From Streptomyces barringtoniae (GTDB lineage Bacteria; Actinomycetota; Actinomycetes; Streptomycetales; Streptomycetaceae), in assembly GCF_020819595.1 (NCBI RefSeq), contig NZ_JAJHNP010000009.1:62001-126000 (forward strand): 64,000 bases of DNA, written 5' to 3'. Shown here piece by piece: positions 17,458 through 26,147 of this stretch (position 1 is its first letter; each line of letters opens with the position of its first letter). Under the pieces are notes generated by a model. It ran no database searches, was not told the origin of the DNA, and saw only the letters and a list, made by a program, of their open reading frames with translations. The position numbers and the translations under genes were made by a program.

Positions 17458-18345
17458 TTACCACGCGAGTTGGGCGATCTCCTCCGCCACCACCGCGCAC
17501 GCGTCCGCCGCCGGGTCGATGAGGGGGAAGTGTCCGACGTCCTCCAGCAGCGTCAGGCCCACGACCTCGCCGGCCTTCGCCGCCGCGTCCGCGTAGGACT
17601 CGGCCACCGCCTGCGGCACCTCCAGGTCCGTACGGCCCTGGACGAGTGTCGTCGCGATGCCCGTCGGGAGGAGCAGGACGGGGTCGGCCCAGGGGCGGCG
17701 CTCGGCGAAGGTGTCGTGGCCGCCGAGGAGTTGCAGGCTCGCGTTGCCGCAGACGTCCAGCTTCTCCGCCACCTCGAAGTCCACGATCGGCGCGAGGGCG
17801 ACGACACCACGCAGCGGGGCGGGCTCGTCGATGCGCCAGGGCGCGTCCGCGGGCAGGACGTGGCGGGCGGCGGCCCACAGGGCGAGGTGGCCGCCGGCCG
17901 AGTGGCCCGTCAGCACCGTACGGCCGGGGTCGGCCTGCGGGAGCGCCTCCCGGACCAGGGCGGGCAGCGCGTCCAGCGCGGCCGCGACGTCGTCGAAGGT
18001 GTCGGGCCAGCGGCCGGCCGGAGGGGTGCTGTCGTCGCCGGTCTCCTCGGTGAGCGGGTCACCGCCGCGGCGGTACTCGAGGTTGGCCACGGCGAAGCCC
18101 CGGCGGGCCAGGTAGTCGGCGAAGGGGGTGATGTGGCGGCGGTCGTAGCGGGCGCGCCAGGCACCTCCGTGCAGGACCACCACCAGGGGGGCCGGGGCGT
18201 CCGGGGCGGTCCGGGGAGCGTAGAAGTCGATCACCTGGTCGGGGTGGCTGCCGTAGGCGGACGTGACGTCGGGGTCGACCGGGGGGTGCGAGAAGGCCGA
18301 CTCCTCTTCGGCGGCGGCGCGGGCTGCTGCGGCGTCGTCCGGCAT
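17458..18345 (-). CDS. alpha/beta hydrolase, probable N-formylkynurenine formamidase
   Basis: A 295-residue soluble hydrolase of the esterase/lipase group that includes eukaryotic arylformamidase. Oxyanion motif: VVVLHGGAWRARYDRR. Nucleophile: LTGHSAGGHLALW (Ser). Catalytic His: LEDVGHFPLIDP near the end. Its position directly after tryptophan dioxygenase and kynureninase, on the same strand, supplies the one missing step, conversion of N-formylkynurenine to kynurenine, because no KynB-type formamidase is present. A hairpin at 18478-18513 separates it from kynU, so it may be partly independent. The family is certain; the substrate is inferred from context. Confidence 0.72.
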   Translation of the reverse strand: MPDDAAAARAAAEEESAFSHPPVDPDVTSAYGSHPDQVIDFYAPRTAPDAPAPLVVVLHGGAWRARYDRRHITPFADYLARRGFAVANLEYRRGGDPLTEETGDDSTPPAGRWPDTFDDVAAALDALPALVREALPQADPGRTVLTGHSAGGHLALWAAARHVLPADAPWRIDEPAPLRGVVALAPIVDFEVAEKLDVCGNASLQLLGGHDTFAERRPWADPVLLLPTGIATTLVQGRTDLEVPQAVAESYADAAAKAGEVVGLTLLEDVGHFPLIDPAADACAVVAEEIAQLAW

Positions 18346-18477
18346 GCTCCAACCTCTCAGCGACGGAACTCTTTTGGCGTCTGACCGACCAGTTCGCCGT
18401 GGCGGGACGGTATCAGGCCGGTGACGTGCGGGGACATGGGGATGTCACGCAGGGTAGGGATAAACGGTTCTGCGCGG

Positions 18478-18513
18478 AGAGGCCCGGGAGAGGGGTGCCC
18501 CTCCCAGGCCTCT
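18478..18513 (-). terminator. hairpin after kynU
   Basis: AGAGGCC...GGCCTCT outer arms (7 bp) with inner GGGAG/CTCCC pairing, starting 12 bases past the kynU stop. It probably attenuates read-through into the formamidase gene. Confidence 0.55.
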
Positions 18514-18524
18514 GCCAGACGCCC

Positions 18525-19709
18525 CTACGCCAGTTCCTCGCCCAGGATCCGCGCCGCCCGCTCGGTCTCGCCGAAGCCGACGTAGAGCGGGGTGAAGCCG
18601 AAGCGGAGGATGTCGGGGTGGCGGAAGTCGCCCACGACGCCCCGGGCGATCAGGCGTTTCATCACCTCACCCGCGTCGTCACAGCGCAGGGCGACCTGGC
18701 TGCCGCGCTCCTCGTGGCGTTCCGGGGTCACGGACTCCACGCGCCCCGGCCCGGTGTACGCCCGCACACACCGCAGGAAGAAGTCCGTCAGCGCGAGGGA
18801 CTTGGCGCGGACGGCGGAGACGGACACGTCGTCCCAGACGTCCAGGGCCGTTTCCAGGGCCAGCATCGACAGGATGTCCGGGGTGCCCACGCGGCCGCGC
18901 AGGGCGCCCGGCGCCGGGGCGTACGACGGGCTCATGCCGAAGGGGTCGGTGTGGGAGTTCCAGCCGGGCAGCGGGGAGTCGAACCGGGGCTGGAGCTCCT
19001 TGCGGACGTACAGGTACGCCGGGGAACCCGGGCCGCCGTTCAGGTACTTGTAGGTGCAGCCGACCGCCAGGTCGACCCCGTGCTGGTCCAGGCCCACCTC
19101 CAGCGCGCCCGCGCTGTGGCACAGGTCCCAGACCGCGAGGGCGCCGGCGGCGTGGATCGCCGACGTGAGGGACGGCAGGTCGTGCAGGCGGCCCGTGCGG
19201 TAGTCGACGTGGTTCAGCAGCACCGCCGCCGTACGGCCGCCCAACTCCCCCGGCACCTCCGACGGCGTCACCGCGCGCAGCGTGCGGCCGGTCAGGCGGG
19301 CCGCCGACTCGGCGATGTAGCCGTCCGTGGGGAAGGTGGTGGCGTCGACCAGGATCTCGGTGCGGTCCTCGCCCGCCATCCGTACGGCGGCCACCAGTGC
19401 CTTGAACACGTTGACACTTGTGGAGTCGCCCACGACGATCTGTCCGGCCGCCGCGCCGACCAGCGGGGCGATCCGGTCGCCGATCCGCTCCGGCGCGGTC
19501 CACCAGCCGCTCTCCTCCCAGGAGCGGATGCGCAGTTCGCCCCACTGCCGGCGCACCACGTCGGCCACGCGGTCGGGCACGTTCGCGGGGAGCGCGCCGA
19601 GCGAGTTGCCGTCCAGGTAGACCACGTCATCGAGGACGAAACGGGAACGCAGCGGGGCGAGCTCGTCGGCCGCGTCCAGCTTCTCTGCCTCCAGGGCGAG
19701 CTCAGACAT
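18525..19709 (-). CDS. kynU: kynureninase
   Basis: PLP enzyme that cleaves kynurenine to anthranilate and alanine. The 394-residue protein reads VYLDGNSLGALP near residue 30, a family signature, then GDSTSVNVFKA (PLP phosphate contact) and the Schiff-base lysine in GCTYKYLNGGPGSPAYLYV. The C-terminus has FGFTPLYVGFGETERAA. Its ATG 19709 overlaps the tryptophan dioxygenase stop by 8 bases. As there is no downstream hydroxylase or anthranilate-using antibiotic gene here, the pathway looks catabolic, as I recall for other streptomycetes. Confidence 0.95.
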   Translation of the reverse strand: MSELALEAEKLDAADELAPLRSRFVLDDVVYLDGNSLGALPANVPDRVADVVRRQWGELRIRSWEESGWWTAPERIGDRIAPLVGAAAGQIVVGDSTSVNVFKALVAAVRMAGEDRTEILVDATTFPTDGYIAESAARLTGRTLRAVTPSEVPGELGGRTAAVLLNHVDYRTGRLHDLPSLTSAIHAAGALAVWDLCHSAGALEVGLDQHGVDLAVGCTYKYLNGGPGSPAYLYVRKELQPRFDSPLPGWNSHTDPFGMSPSYAPAPGALRGRVGTPDILSMLALETALDVWDDVSVSAVRAKSLALTDFFLRCVRAYTGPGRVESVTPERHEERGSQVALRCDDAGEVMKRLIARGVVGDFRHPDILRFGFTPLYVGFGETERAARILGEELA

Positions 19710-20550
19710 GGGACCTCGCCGTCCACAGCTCCGGGAACACGTTCTTGCGGGCGCGCTTCTCCAGCCAGGCCACGCCGGCCGAGCCGCCCGTGCCGGGCTT
19801 GGCCCCCATGGCTCGGCGGGTGGCCACCAGGTGGTCGTTGCGCCAGCGCCAGACCAGTTCGGCCACGTCGGTCAACGCCTCGCCCAGCCGCGCGAGTTCG
19901 GCGTCCTGGTCGCCGGAGTAGATCGCCGCCCAGGCCCGCTCGACCGCGTCGGAGGGCTCGTAGCGCTGGGAGACGTCACGGCGCAGGACGGACGCGGGGA
20001 CCGGATGCCCGCGCCGGGCCAGCAGCCGCAGCACCTCGTCGTACAGGCTCGGCTCGTGCAGCGCCTTCTCCAGCTCCGCGTACGCGCGGGGGGCGCCGCG
20101 GTGCGGGACCAGCATGGACGCGGACTTCTCGCCGAGCAGGAACTCCATGCGGCGGTACATCGCCGACTGGAAGCCGGAACCCTCGCCGAGGGCGGAGCGG
20201 TACGAGTTGAACTGCGCCGGGGTGAGCTGGCCGAGGGGCGTCCAGGAGGCGTTGAGGGCCTCCAGTTCCCGTACGGAACGCTTCAGCGCGGCGATCGCGG
20301 TCGGTACGTCGTCGCCGCGCAGGGCGGCCGCCGCGGTCTCCCACTCATGGACGACGACGGTGAACCACAGCTCCATGACCTGGGTCGTGACCAGGAAGAC
20401 CATCTCTCCGGGATCGTCGGAGAGGGTGTGCTGGAGGTGGGTGAGCACGTCCGCCCTGACGTAGTCCTCGTACGGCGTCGTGCCCGCGAAATCGAGATGC
20501 GGAGTCTCGGGCTCCTGAGTCTCCAAGGACTGCTGAGCCGGTTGGGACAT
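19702..20550 (-). CDS. kynA: tryptophan 2,3-dioxygenase
   Basis: Haem dioxygenase opening the indole ring of tryptophan to N-formylkynurenine, first step of the kynurenine route. The 282-residue protein contains FLVTTQVMELWF and FQSAMYRRMEFLLGEKS, and near the C-terminus the haem-ligand region RNDHLVATRRAMG followed by KPGTGGSAGVAWL, the substrate-binding signature of the family. ATG 20550 (MSQPAQQSLETQ) is chosen because AGGAG precedes it by 7 bases; longer readings add an unrelated tail. It heads the kynA-kynU-formamidase set. Confidence 0.95.
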   Translation of the reverse strand: MSQPAQQSLETQEPETPHLDFAGTTPYEDYVRADVLTHLQHTLSDDPGEMVFLVTTQVMELWFTVVVHEWETAAAALRGDDVPTAIAALKRSVRELEALNASWTPLGQLTPAQFNSYRSALGEGSGFQSAMYRRMEFLLGEKSASMLVPHRGAPRAYAELEKALHEPSLYDEVLRLLARRGHPVPASVLRRDVSQRYEPSDAVERAWAAIYSGDQDAELARLGEALTDVAELVWRWRNDHLVATRRAMGAKPGTGGSAGVAWLEKRARKNVFPELWTARSHV

Positions 20551-20709
20551 CGCTGTCTCCTGTTGTAGCTCCGGGTAGCGGTCCGCCCCTGCCGATGCCG
20601 GCACGGGGGCCCCGGTCCCCACCGGCATCCTCCGCAATCGACCCGGATCCGGCAAGGCCCGTCCGCTGCCAGACGGGCCACACCGGTCACTGCCGTCGCG
20701 CCGGCCGGA

Positions 20710-21123
20710 CTAGCCGAGGGTCTCGGCCGCCGTGGGCGAGGAGTCGTTCAGGAACTGCGTGCAGCGCTCGTACTCCTCCTGCTCGCCGATCGCCTGGGCG
20801 GCGCGGGCGAGGGCGTGCAGGGCGCGCAGGAAGCCGCGGTTCGGCTCGTGCTCCCAGGGGACCGGGCCGTGCCCCTTCCAGCCGCTGCGGCGCAGGGCGT
20901 CGAGGCCGCGGTGGTAGCCCGTACGGGCATAGGCGTACGACTCCACGACCGCGCCGCGCTCGAACGCCTCGTCGGCCAGCTGGGCCCAGGCGAGAGAGGA
21001 GGTCGGGTACTTGGCGGCGACGTCCGCGGGAGCGATGCCGGCCGCGAGCTGTTCGCGGGGCTCGGGCTCGTCGGGGAGGTGGGTGGGGGGCGGACCGCCG
21101 AGGAGGTTCTGGTGAATCGTCAT
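20710..21123 (-). CDS. DUF3151 protein
   Basis: A 137-residue soluble protein conserved in actinobacteria with no known function. It begins MTIHQNLLGGPPPTHLP and carries helical TPR-like segments (SLAWAQLADEAFERGAVVESYAYARTG shortened by eye into two helices), then GHGPVPWEHEPNRGFLRALHALARAA. The start ATG 21123 is taken from the conserved-looking MTIHQNLL; upstream in-frame codons read as Arg/Ala-rich noise. It stands between kynA and an exporter gene, with no sign of joint function. Confidence 0.78.
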   Translation of the reverse strand: MTIHQNLLGGPPPTHLPDEPEPREQLAAGIAPADVAAKYPTSSLAWAQLADEAFERGAVVESYAYARTGYHRGLDALRRSGWKGHGPVPWEHEPNRGFLRALHALARAAQAIGEQEEYERCTQFLNDSSPTAAETLG

Positions 21124-21202
21124 GGGGTCCAGTTTGGCCCACCCCACGGTTTCCCGTGCTGGTGGCATGTGCCCCGTGCCGCCCCGAGCACGAGCGCGCC
21201 GG

Positions 21203-22657
21203 CTAGGTACGCCGCTCACCCTCCAACGGGGGCGCCGTCACGCAGCCGTGTACGTGGCATTCCGGGTGACGGCAGTCGGGGGGCGGGCGGCGGACCATGG
21301 TGAAGGCCAGCAGGGACCCGGCCACCAGCACCCCCGCACAGATCGGCATCGCACGGTCGAACGCCGCGTCGAAGGCCGATGGGACCCGGTACGCCTCCGG
21401 CCCCATCCCCGCCAGCAGCGGCAGCGCGGCGACCGCGATCAGGCCCGCCGCCCTCGCCGCCGCGTTGTTGATGCCGCTCGCCAGACCCGCACGCGCGCTG
21501 TCGACCGAGGCGAGCACCGTCGCCGTCAGAGGGGCTACGAGAGTCACCATGCCCGCACCCATGACCAGCAGGGCCGGAAGCACGTCGGTGAGATAGTCGG
21601 CGCCCTTGCCCACCCGCAGCATCAGCAGCATCGCCGCCGCGCAGAGCAGGGGACCGACCGTGAGCGGAAGGCGCGGGCCGGTACGGTCCGCGAGGGCGCC
21701 GGAGCGGGCGGAGAAGAGGAGCATCAGGGCCGTCGTCGGCAGCAGGGCTGTGCCGGCTTGCAGCGGTGAGTAGCCCGCCACCACCTGGAGCTGCAGCGCG
21801 GTGAGGAAGAAGAAGCCACCGAACGCCGCGTAGACGCACAGGGTGACCAAGTTGACTGCCGTGAACTGGCGCGAGGCGAAGATGTCCGGCGGGAGCATCG
21901 GGTCCGGGCGGTGCCGTTCGACGTGGACGAAGGCCACCGCCGCCAGCACACCCGCCGCCCCGGTCAGGGCCACCGCCGGACCGCCCGCCCGCGCCTCGAT
22001 CAGCGCGTATGTCACCAGGGCCAGGGCCAGGGCGCCGAGGGCCGCGCCGAGGACGTCGAAGCGGCCGTGCTTTCCGCTGTCCCTCGACTCCGGGACGTGC
22101 CGCAGCGCCACCGGCACGCACAGCAGCGCCAGCGGGACGTTCAGCAGGAACACCCAGCGCCAGCCGGGGCCGGCCACCAGCCAGCCGCCCAGGAACGGGC
22201 CGACCGCCGCGCCGATCCCGCCGAAGCCGGACCACAGGCCGACGGCCCGGCTGCGGTCGTCGCGGTGGAAGGACGCCTGGATGATCGCCAGGGAGCCGGG
22301 GGTCAGGAGCGCGCCGCCGATGCCCTGCAGGGCACGGGCGGCGATCAGCACCGGCGGGTTCGGCGACAGACCGCACAGCAGGGATGCGGCGGCGAACCAC
22401 ACCACCCCCAGCACGAAGATCTTCCGCCGGCCGTAGTGGTCGCCCAGCGAGCCGCCCAGCAGGATCAGCCCGGCCAGCGTGACCATGTACGCGTTGACCG
22501 TCCATTGCAGGGCGGCCAGGCTCGCGCCCAGGTCCTCGCCGATGCGGGGGAGCGCCACGTTGACGACGGTCGAGTCCAGCAGGGCCATGCTGGAGCCGAG
22601 GACCGTGGTGAGCAGGATCCACTTGCCCTGGGGCGAGGCCAGCCGGACGTCGGGCAC
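21203..22657 (-). CDS. MFS exporter, DHA2 (EmrB/QacA) family
   Basis: A 484-residue drug/proton antiporter with about 14 membrane helices. Helix 1 motif LLDSTVVNVALPRIGEDLG is diagnostic of the DHA2 family; GGSLGDHYGRRKIFVLG is the loop 2-3 motif A, and ARALQGIGGALLTPGSLAI is motif C-like. The C-terminal tail is His/Cys-rich (RHPECHVHGCVTAPP) and could bind metal. The GTG start at 22657 has no ribosome site, but TATACC sits 7 bases upstream, suggesting a leaderless message. Substrate is unknown. Confidence 0.92.
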   Translation of the reverse strand: MPDVRLASPQGKWILLTTVLGSSMALLDSTVVNVALPRIGEDLGASLAALQWTVNAYMVTLAGLILLGGSLGDHYGRRKIFVLGVVWFAAASLLCGLSPNPPVLIAARALQGIGGALLTPGSLAIIQASFHRDDRSRAVGLWSGFGGIGAAVGPFLGGWLVAGPGWRWVFLLNVPLALLCVPVALRHVPESRDSGKHGRFDVLGAALGALALALVTYALIEARAGGPAVALTGAAGVLAAVAFVHVERHRPDPMLPPDIFASRQFTAVNLVTLCVYAAFGGFFFLTALQLQVVAGYSPLQAGTALLPTTALMLLFSARSGALADRTGPRLPLTVGPLLCAAAMLLMLRVGKGADYLTDVLPALLVMGAGMVTLVAPLTATVLASVDSARAGLASGINNAAARAAGLIAVAALPLLAGMGPEAYRVPSAFDAAFDRAMPICAGVLVAGSLLAFTMVRRPPPDCRHPECHVHGCVTAPPLEGERRT

Positions 22658-22664
22658 GTCCCCA

Positions 22665-22670
22665 GGTATA
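22665..22670 (-). promoter_or_regulatory. possible -10 box for leaderless MFS transcript
   Basis: TATACC on the minus strand, 7 bases before the GTG start, with no Shine-Dalgarno between. A clear -35 box was not found. Confidence 0.35.
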
Positions 22671-22674
22671 CAGC

Positions 22675-22704
22675 GGCCCGGCGACCGAGAACAGCCGCCG
22701 GGCC
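22675..22704 (-). terminator. fba terminator hairpin
   Basis: Perfect 9-bp inverted repeat GGCCCGGCG / CGCCGGGCC, 23 bases past the fba stop and just upstream of the MFS promoter. Confidence 0.65.
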
Positions 22705-22726
22705 CCTTGCGGATCGGACGTACCGC

Positions 22727-23749
22727 TTACTTGATCTTGTTGCCCGCCGAGCGCAGGTTCTGCGTGGCCTCGACGACACGCGCGGCCATGCTCGCCTCGG
22801 CCAGCTTGCCCCAGGTGCGCGGGTCGTAGGCCTTCTTGTTGCCGACCTCGCCGTCGACCTTCAGGACGCCGTCGTAGTTCTGGAACATGTGGGCGGCGAC
22901 CGGACGGGTGAAGGCGTACTGGGTGTCCGTGTCGAGGTTCATCTTCACGACGCCGTTCTCCAGCGCGGTCAGGATCTCCTGCTCGGTGGAGCCGGAGCCG
23001 CCGTGGAAGACGAAGTCGAACGGGGAGGCCTTGCCGAACTTGGCGGCGACGCCGTCGTTCAGCTCCTTCAGCAGGTCGGGGCGGAGCACGACGTTGCCCG
23101 GCTTGTACACGCCGTGCACGTTGCCGAAGGAGGCGGCCAGCAGGTAGCGGCCCTTCTCACCCAGGCCCAGGGCCTCCGCCGTACGGATCGCGTCATCGAC
23201 GGTGGTGTAGAGGGAGTCGTTGATCTCGTGCGAGACGCCGTCCTCCTCGCCGCCGGTCGGGGTGATCTCCACCTCGAGGATGATGTGGGCGGCGCGGGTG
23301 CGCTCCAGCAGCTCCTGGGCGATGGCGAGGTTGTCGGCGAGGGTCTCGGCCGAGCCGTCCCACATGTGCGACTGGAACAGCGGGTTCCGGCCGGCCTTCA
23401 CGCGCTCCTCGGAGACCGCGATCAGCGGACGTACGTACCCGTCGAGCTTGTCCTTCGGGCAGTGGTCGGTGTGCAGCGCGATGTTGACGGGGTACTTCTC
23501 GGCGAGGATGTGCGCGTACTCGGCGAGGGCGACCGCGCCGGTGACCATGTCCTTGCTGTACTGGCCGCCGAGGAACTCGGCACCGCCGGTCGAGATCTGG
23601 ACGATGCCGTCGCTCTCCGCCTCCGCGAAGCCGCGCAGCGCCGCGTTCAGGGTCTGGCTCGAGGTGACGTTGATGGCCGGGTAGGCGAACTTGCCTGCCT
23701 TCGCCCGGTCGAGCATCTCGTTGTAGACCTCGGGGGTTGCGATGGGCAT
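22727..23749 (-). CDS. fba: class II fructose-bisphosphate aldolase
   Basis: Zinc-dependent glycolytic/gluconeogenic aldolase interconverting fructose-1,6-bisphosphate and two triose phosphates. 340 residues, starting MPIATPEVYNEMLDRAKAG. Visible motifs: ALHTDHCPKDKLDGYV with the catalytic Asp and a zinc His, HIILEVEITPTGGEEDG, SFGNVHGVYKPGNV with another zinc His, and FVFHGGSGST with the third, followed by VVKMNLDTDTQYAF. ATG 23749 has AAGGAGCG at ideal spacing. Monocistronic with its own terminator. Confidence 0.98.
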   Translation of the reverse strand: MPIATPEVYNEMLDRAKAGKFAYPAINVTSSQTLNAALRGFAEAESDGIVQISTGGAEFLGGQYSKDMVTGAVALAEYAHILAEKYPVNIALHTDHCPKDKLDGYVRPLIAVSEERVKAGRNPLFQSHMWDGSAETLADNLAIAQELLERTRAAHIILEVEITPTGGEEDGVSHEINDSLYTTVDDAIRTAEALGLGEKGRYLLAASFGNVHGVYKPGNVVLRPDLLKELNDGVAAKFGKASPFDFVFHGGSGSTEQEILTALENGVVKMNLDTDTQYAFTRPVAAHMFQNYDGVLKVDGEVGNKKAYDPRTWGKLAEASMAARVVEATQNLRSAGNKIK

Positions 23750-23889
23750 CTGTCCGCTCCTTGTGTTGCGGGTGGATTGCTGCGTTACGGCCCTGACCTA
23801 GACCTGGGGGGTGACGTCGTCGTCGGCCCCATCTTTCCAGACACGGGGTGCTGGTCGGCGCCCCGCCAAGTCCAGGTCACCGGGGCGTG

Positions 23890-24438
23890 TCAGTCCAGAC
23901 CCAGTTCATCCTTCGAGAAGGCGAAACGGTACGGAACGCCCGCGCCGGCCTCGATCTTCTCGGCGGCACCGGTGGCCCGGTCCACGATGGTCGCGACGGC
24001 GACGACCTCGGCGCCGGCCTCGCGCACGGCCTCGACGGCGGTGAGCGGGGAGCCGCCGGTGGTGGAGGTGTCCTCGACGACGAGCACCCGCCGACCGGTG
24101 ATGTCCGGGCCTTCCACGCGCCGCTGCAGACCGTGCGCCTTGGCGGCCTTGCGGACGACGAACGCGTCCAGCCGCTGCCCGCGCGCGGCGGCGGCGTGCA
24201 GCATGGCCGCGGCGACCGGGTCGGCGCCCATGGTCAGGCCGCCCACCGCGTCGAACTCCAGGTCCGCGGTCAGATCCAGGAGCACCTGGCCGACCAGCGG
24301 GGCGGCCTCGCCGTCGAGGGTGATGCGGCGCAGGTCGACGTAGTAGTCCGCCTCCAGACCCGAGGAGAGGGTCACCTTGCCGTGCACCACGGCCTTGTCC
24401 TTGATCTGCTGCAGCAGCGCGCCGCGTACGTCCGTCAT
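23890..24438 (-). CDS. pyrE: orotate phosphoribosyltransferase
   Basis: Pyrimidine biosynthesis enzyme joining orotate and PRPP to orotidine 5'-phosphate. 182 residues; the PRPP-binding loop is GRRVLVVEDTSTTGGSPLTAV, preceded by the flexible-loop region VVRKAAKAHGLQRRVEG. Length fits the short bacterial form. Located upstream of fba on the same strand with 140 bases between, and 10 bases downstream of the aldose epimerase gene, so probably co-transcribed with the latter. Confidence 0.96.
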   Translation of the reverse strand: MTDVRGALLQQIKDKAVVHGKVTLSSGLEADYYVDLRRITLDGEAAPLVGQVLLDLTADLEFDAVGGLTMGADPVAAAMLHAAAARGQRLDAFVVRKAAKAHGLQRRVEGPDITGRRVLVVEDTSTTGGSPLTAVEAVREAGAEVVAVATIVDRATGAAEKIEAGAGVPYRFAFSKDELGLD

Positions 24439-24448
24439 GCCGACCAGC

Positions 24449-25255
24449 TTAAGGGCGCCGCCAGCTCCAGGTGGTGCTCGCCTCCAGCGGCTCCAGCGGG
24501 GTGACCAGGTGCGGGAGGGTGTTCAGGCCGTTGGGCGGGCCGGTCTGCGGCTCCACGCACACGGCCTCGGCCTGCTCGTCGTAGACGACCACCCACTCCT
24601 CGCGGCTGGTCACCTTCAGCTCCAGTTGTCCGGGCCAGGTGAGGGAGACGTCGACGCCGCCGGGCATGCCGAAGCAGTCGTCCCAGGGGCCGGGCTTCGG
24701 GTCGATCCTGTTCCCGGTGGGCAGATGGTCGTCCCCGCGCTCCTCCTGCCAGGCGGGCTCGAAGCGGACCGTGACGTCCTCGCCGACTGCACCGTCCTCG
24801 CCGGCGAGGGTCCGGTTGAACCAGGGGTGCCAGCCGATCTGCGCCGGGAAGGAGTCGTCCCGCGCCTCCACCGACATCGTCAGCGTCAGGCCGTCCTCGG
24901 CGAGCGTGACGACGTGGGTGACGCGGCCGGGGTGCGGCCAGGGGTCGACCAGGTCGTACGTGATCACCGCCTCGTTCTCCGAGACGCGCGCGGTGCGCCA
25001 GGCGCCGTCGCGGGTGGTGCCGTGGATGGCGTGGGGCGGGGAGTTGAGCGGCATCTGACGGACGGTGCCGCCGTCCAGGAAGCGGCCGTCTCGGATACGG
25101 CCGCACCACGGCACCATGGGGAAGCAGCCGTAGCGGGGCCCTTGCCTCAGCAGTTCGAGGGCGTTGACCTTGAGACTGCTGATACGGCCGCCGTTGGCGG
25201 GGCTGACGTGTACTTCTGCGTTGCCTGCGGTCAGCGTGATGTCTTCGTTACTCAC
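24449..25255 (-). CDS. aldose 1-epimerase family protein
   Basis: A 268-residue galactose-mutarotase-fold protein that would interconvert alpha and beta anomers of a sugar. It shows GGRISSLKVNALELL (N-terminal beta strands), PMVPWCGRIRDGRF with the conserved Arg region, and NSPPHAIHGTTRDGAW with the catalytic His; PAQIGWHPWFNRTL holds the second His, and VVYDEQAEAVCVEPQTGPPNGLN the C-terminal Glu. Start GTG 25255. Ends 10 bases before pyrE. The real sugar is unknown. Confidence 0.88.
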   Translation of the reverse strand: MSNEDITLTAGNAEVHVSPANGGRISSLKVNALELLRQGPRYGCFPMVPWCGRIRDGRFLDGGTVRQMPLNSPPHAIHGTTRDGAWRTARVSENEAVITYDLVDPWPHPGRVTHVVTLAEDGLTLTMSVEARDDSFPAQIGWHPWFNRTLAGEDGAVGEDVTVRFEPAWQEERGDDHLPTGNRIDPKPGPWDDCFGMPGGVDVSLTWPGQLELKVTSREEWVVVYDEQAEAVCVEPQTGPPNGLNTLPHLVTPLEPLEASTTWSWRRP

Positions 25256-25319
25256 GAGAAGAGGCTACTGGGGGGCGACTGGTCACAGGGGCTGAGCGCC
25301 GTGCCCGCTTCGGGGGCGC

Positions 25320-26093
25320 TCACCGGCGTTTGCGCAGTGCCCTGCTCACGACGATCGCCGACGCCACGACCAGCGCCGCCGCCGGTGCCGCCCAGCGCAG
25401 TGCCGAGGTCGCTGTCACCGTCTGGGGTGCCGGCACGGGTGCGTAACGGCCCCGCGGGGGAGCGTGGTCGACCTCCTCCGCGCTGCGGCCGATCATCGTC
25501 CGGCGCGCGTGCGCGGCCTCGGCCGGGGGCTCGCCGGTGTCGGCGAAGTCCTCGGCGAGACGGTCGGCCGCCGGGTCCAGGGGCGGTGGCGGGATCTCGG
25601 TGTCGAAGACGGAGGGCTGCTCGGCCTCACACTCGGGTGCCTTCTCTCGGCTCTCCTCCGACGCCGCCGCAGGCTCCGGCGTCGCCAGGTTCTCCAGGAA
25701 ACGGTTCAGCAGGCGGGTGGCCGCCGCGTGCACCGCGTCCGCGGGGAGCTCGGCGATCCGGCCGTCCGCGCCCGCCGTGCCCCCCACCGTCACCGTCGTA
25801 CCGCCTCCGGTGTCCGCGAGGCGCAGGGTGAGGGCGAGTTTCACGGCGCCGGTGCCGCGGGCCTCGGCGGCGTCGGCCTCGAGGGCGTACGTGCCGTCGG
25901 CGCGGGCGGCCACCCGTGCCGTACCCCGGTAGGTGACCGAGTGTCCCTGGACGCGGAGCTTCAGGCGCCCGGTGACGGGTTCGGCACCGGCGTCCTGTTG
26001 CAGGCCGGGGACCGCGCGGGCGATGCGCGCGGGGTCGGCGAGGGCGGCTCTGAGCGACTCGAGCGGTACCGGGACGAAGACCTGGTGCTCCAT
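25320..26093 (-). CDS. CoxG/SRPBCC-like protein with C-terminal membrane anchor
   Basis: A 257-residue protein. Residues 1-150 are a START/SRPBCC ligand-binding domain of the carbon-monoxide-dehydrogenase subunit G type: MEHQVFVPVPLESLRAALADP, ARAVPGL, KLRVQGHSVTYRGTARV, and the end helix AATRLLNRFLENL. A disordered acidic linker follows (about 155-225), then one membrane helix (APAAALVVASAIVV) and a basic tail RALRKRR, so the domain sits on the cytoplasmic face. No CO dehydrogenase genes are nearby. ATG 26093 is chosen because it starts exactly at the domain. Function unknown. Confidence 0.75.
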   Translation of the reverse strand: MEHQVFVPVPLESLRAALADPARIARAVPGLQQDAGAEPVTGRLKLRVQGHSVTYRGTARVAARADGTYALEADAAEARGTGAVKLALTLRLADTGGGTTVTVGGTAGADGRIAELPADAVHAAATRLLNRFLENLATPEPAAASEESREKAPECEAEQPSVFDTEIPPPPLDPAADRLAEDFADTGEPPAEAAHARRTMIGRSAEEVDHAPPRGRYAPVPAPQTVTATSALRWAAPAAALVVASAIVVSRALRKRR

Positions 26094-26147
26094 GTCCGGT
26101 GAGCCTACCCAGGTGTGACCGGAATTCACTCCCACCTGACCGGCTCG

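Noticed and set aside
15676..18384. Plus-strand open frame of about 900 codons
   Set aside because: Runs antisense across three genes with clear hydrolase and acyltransferase motifs on the other strand.
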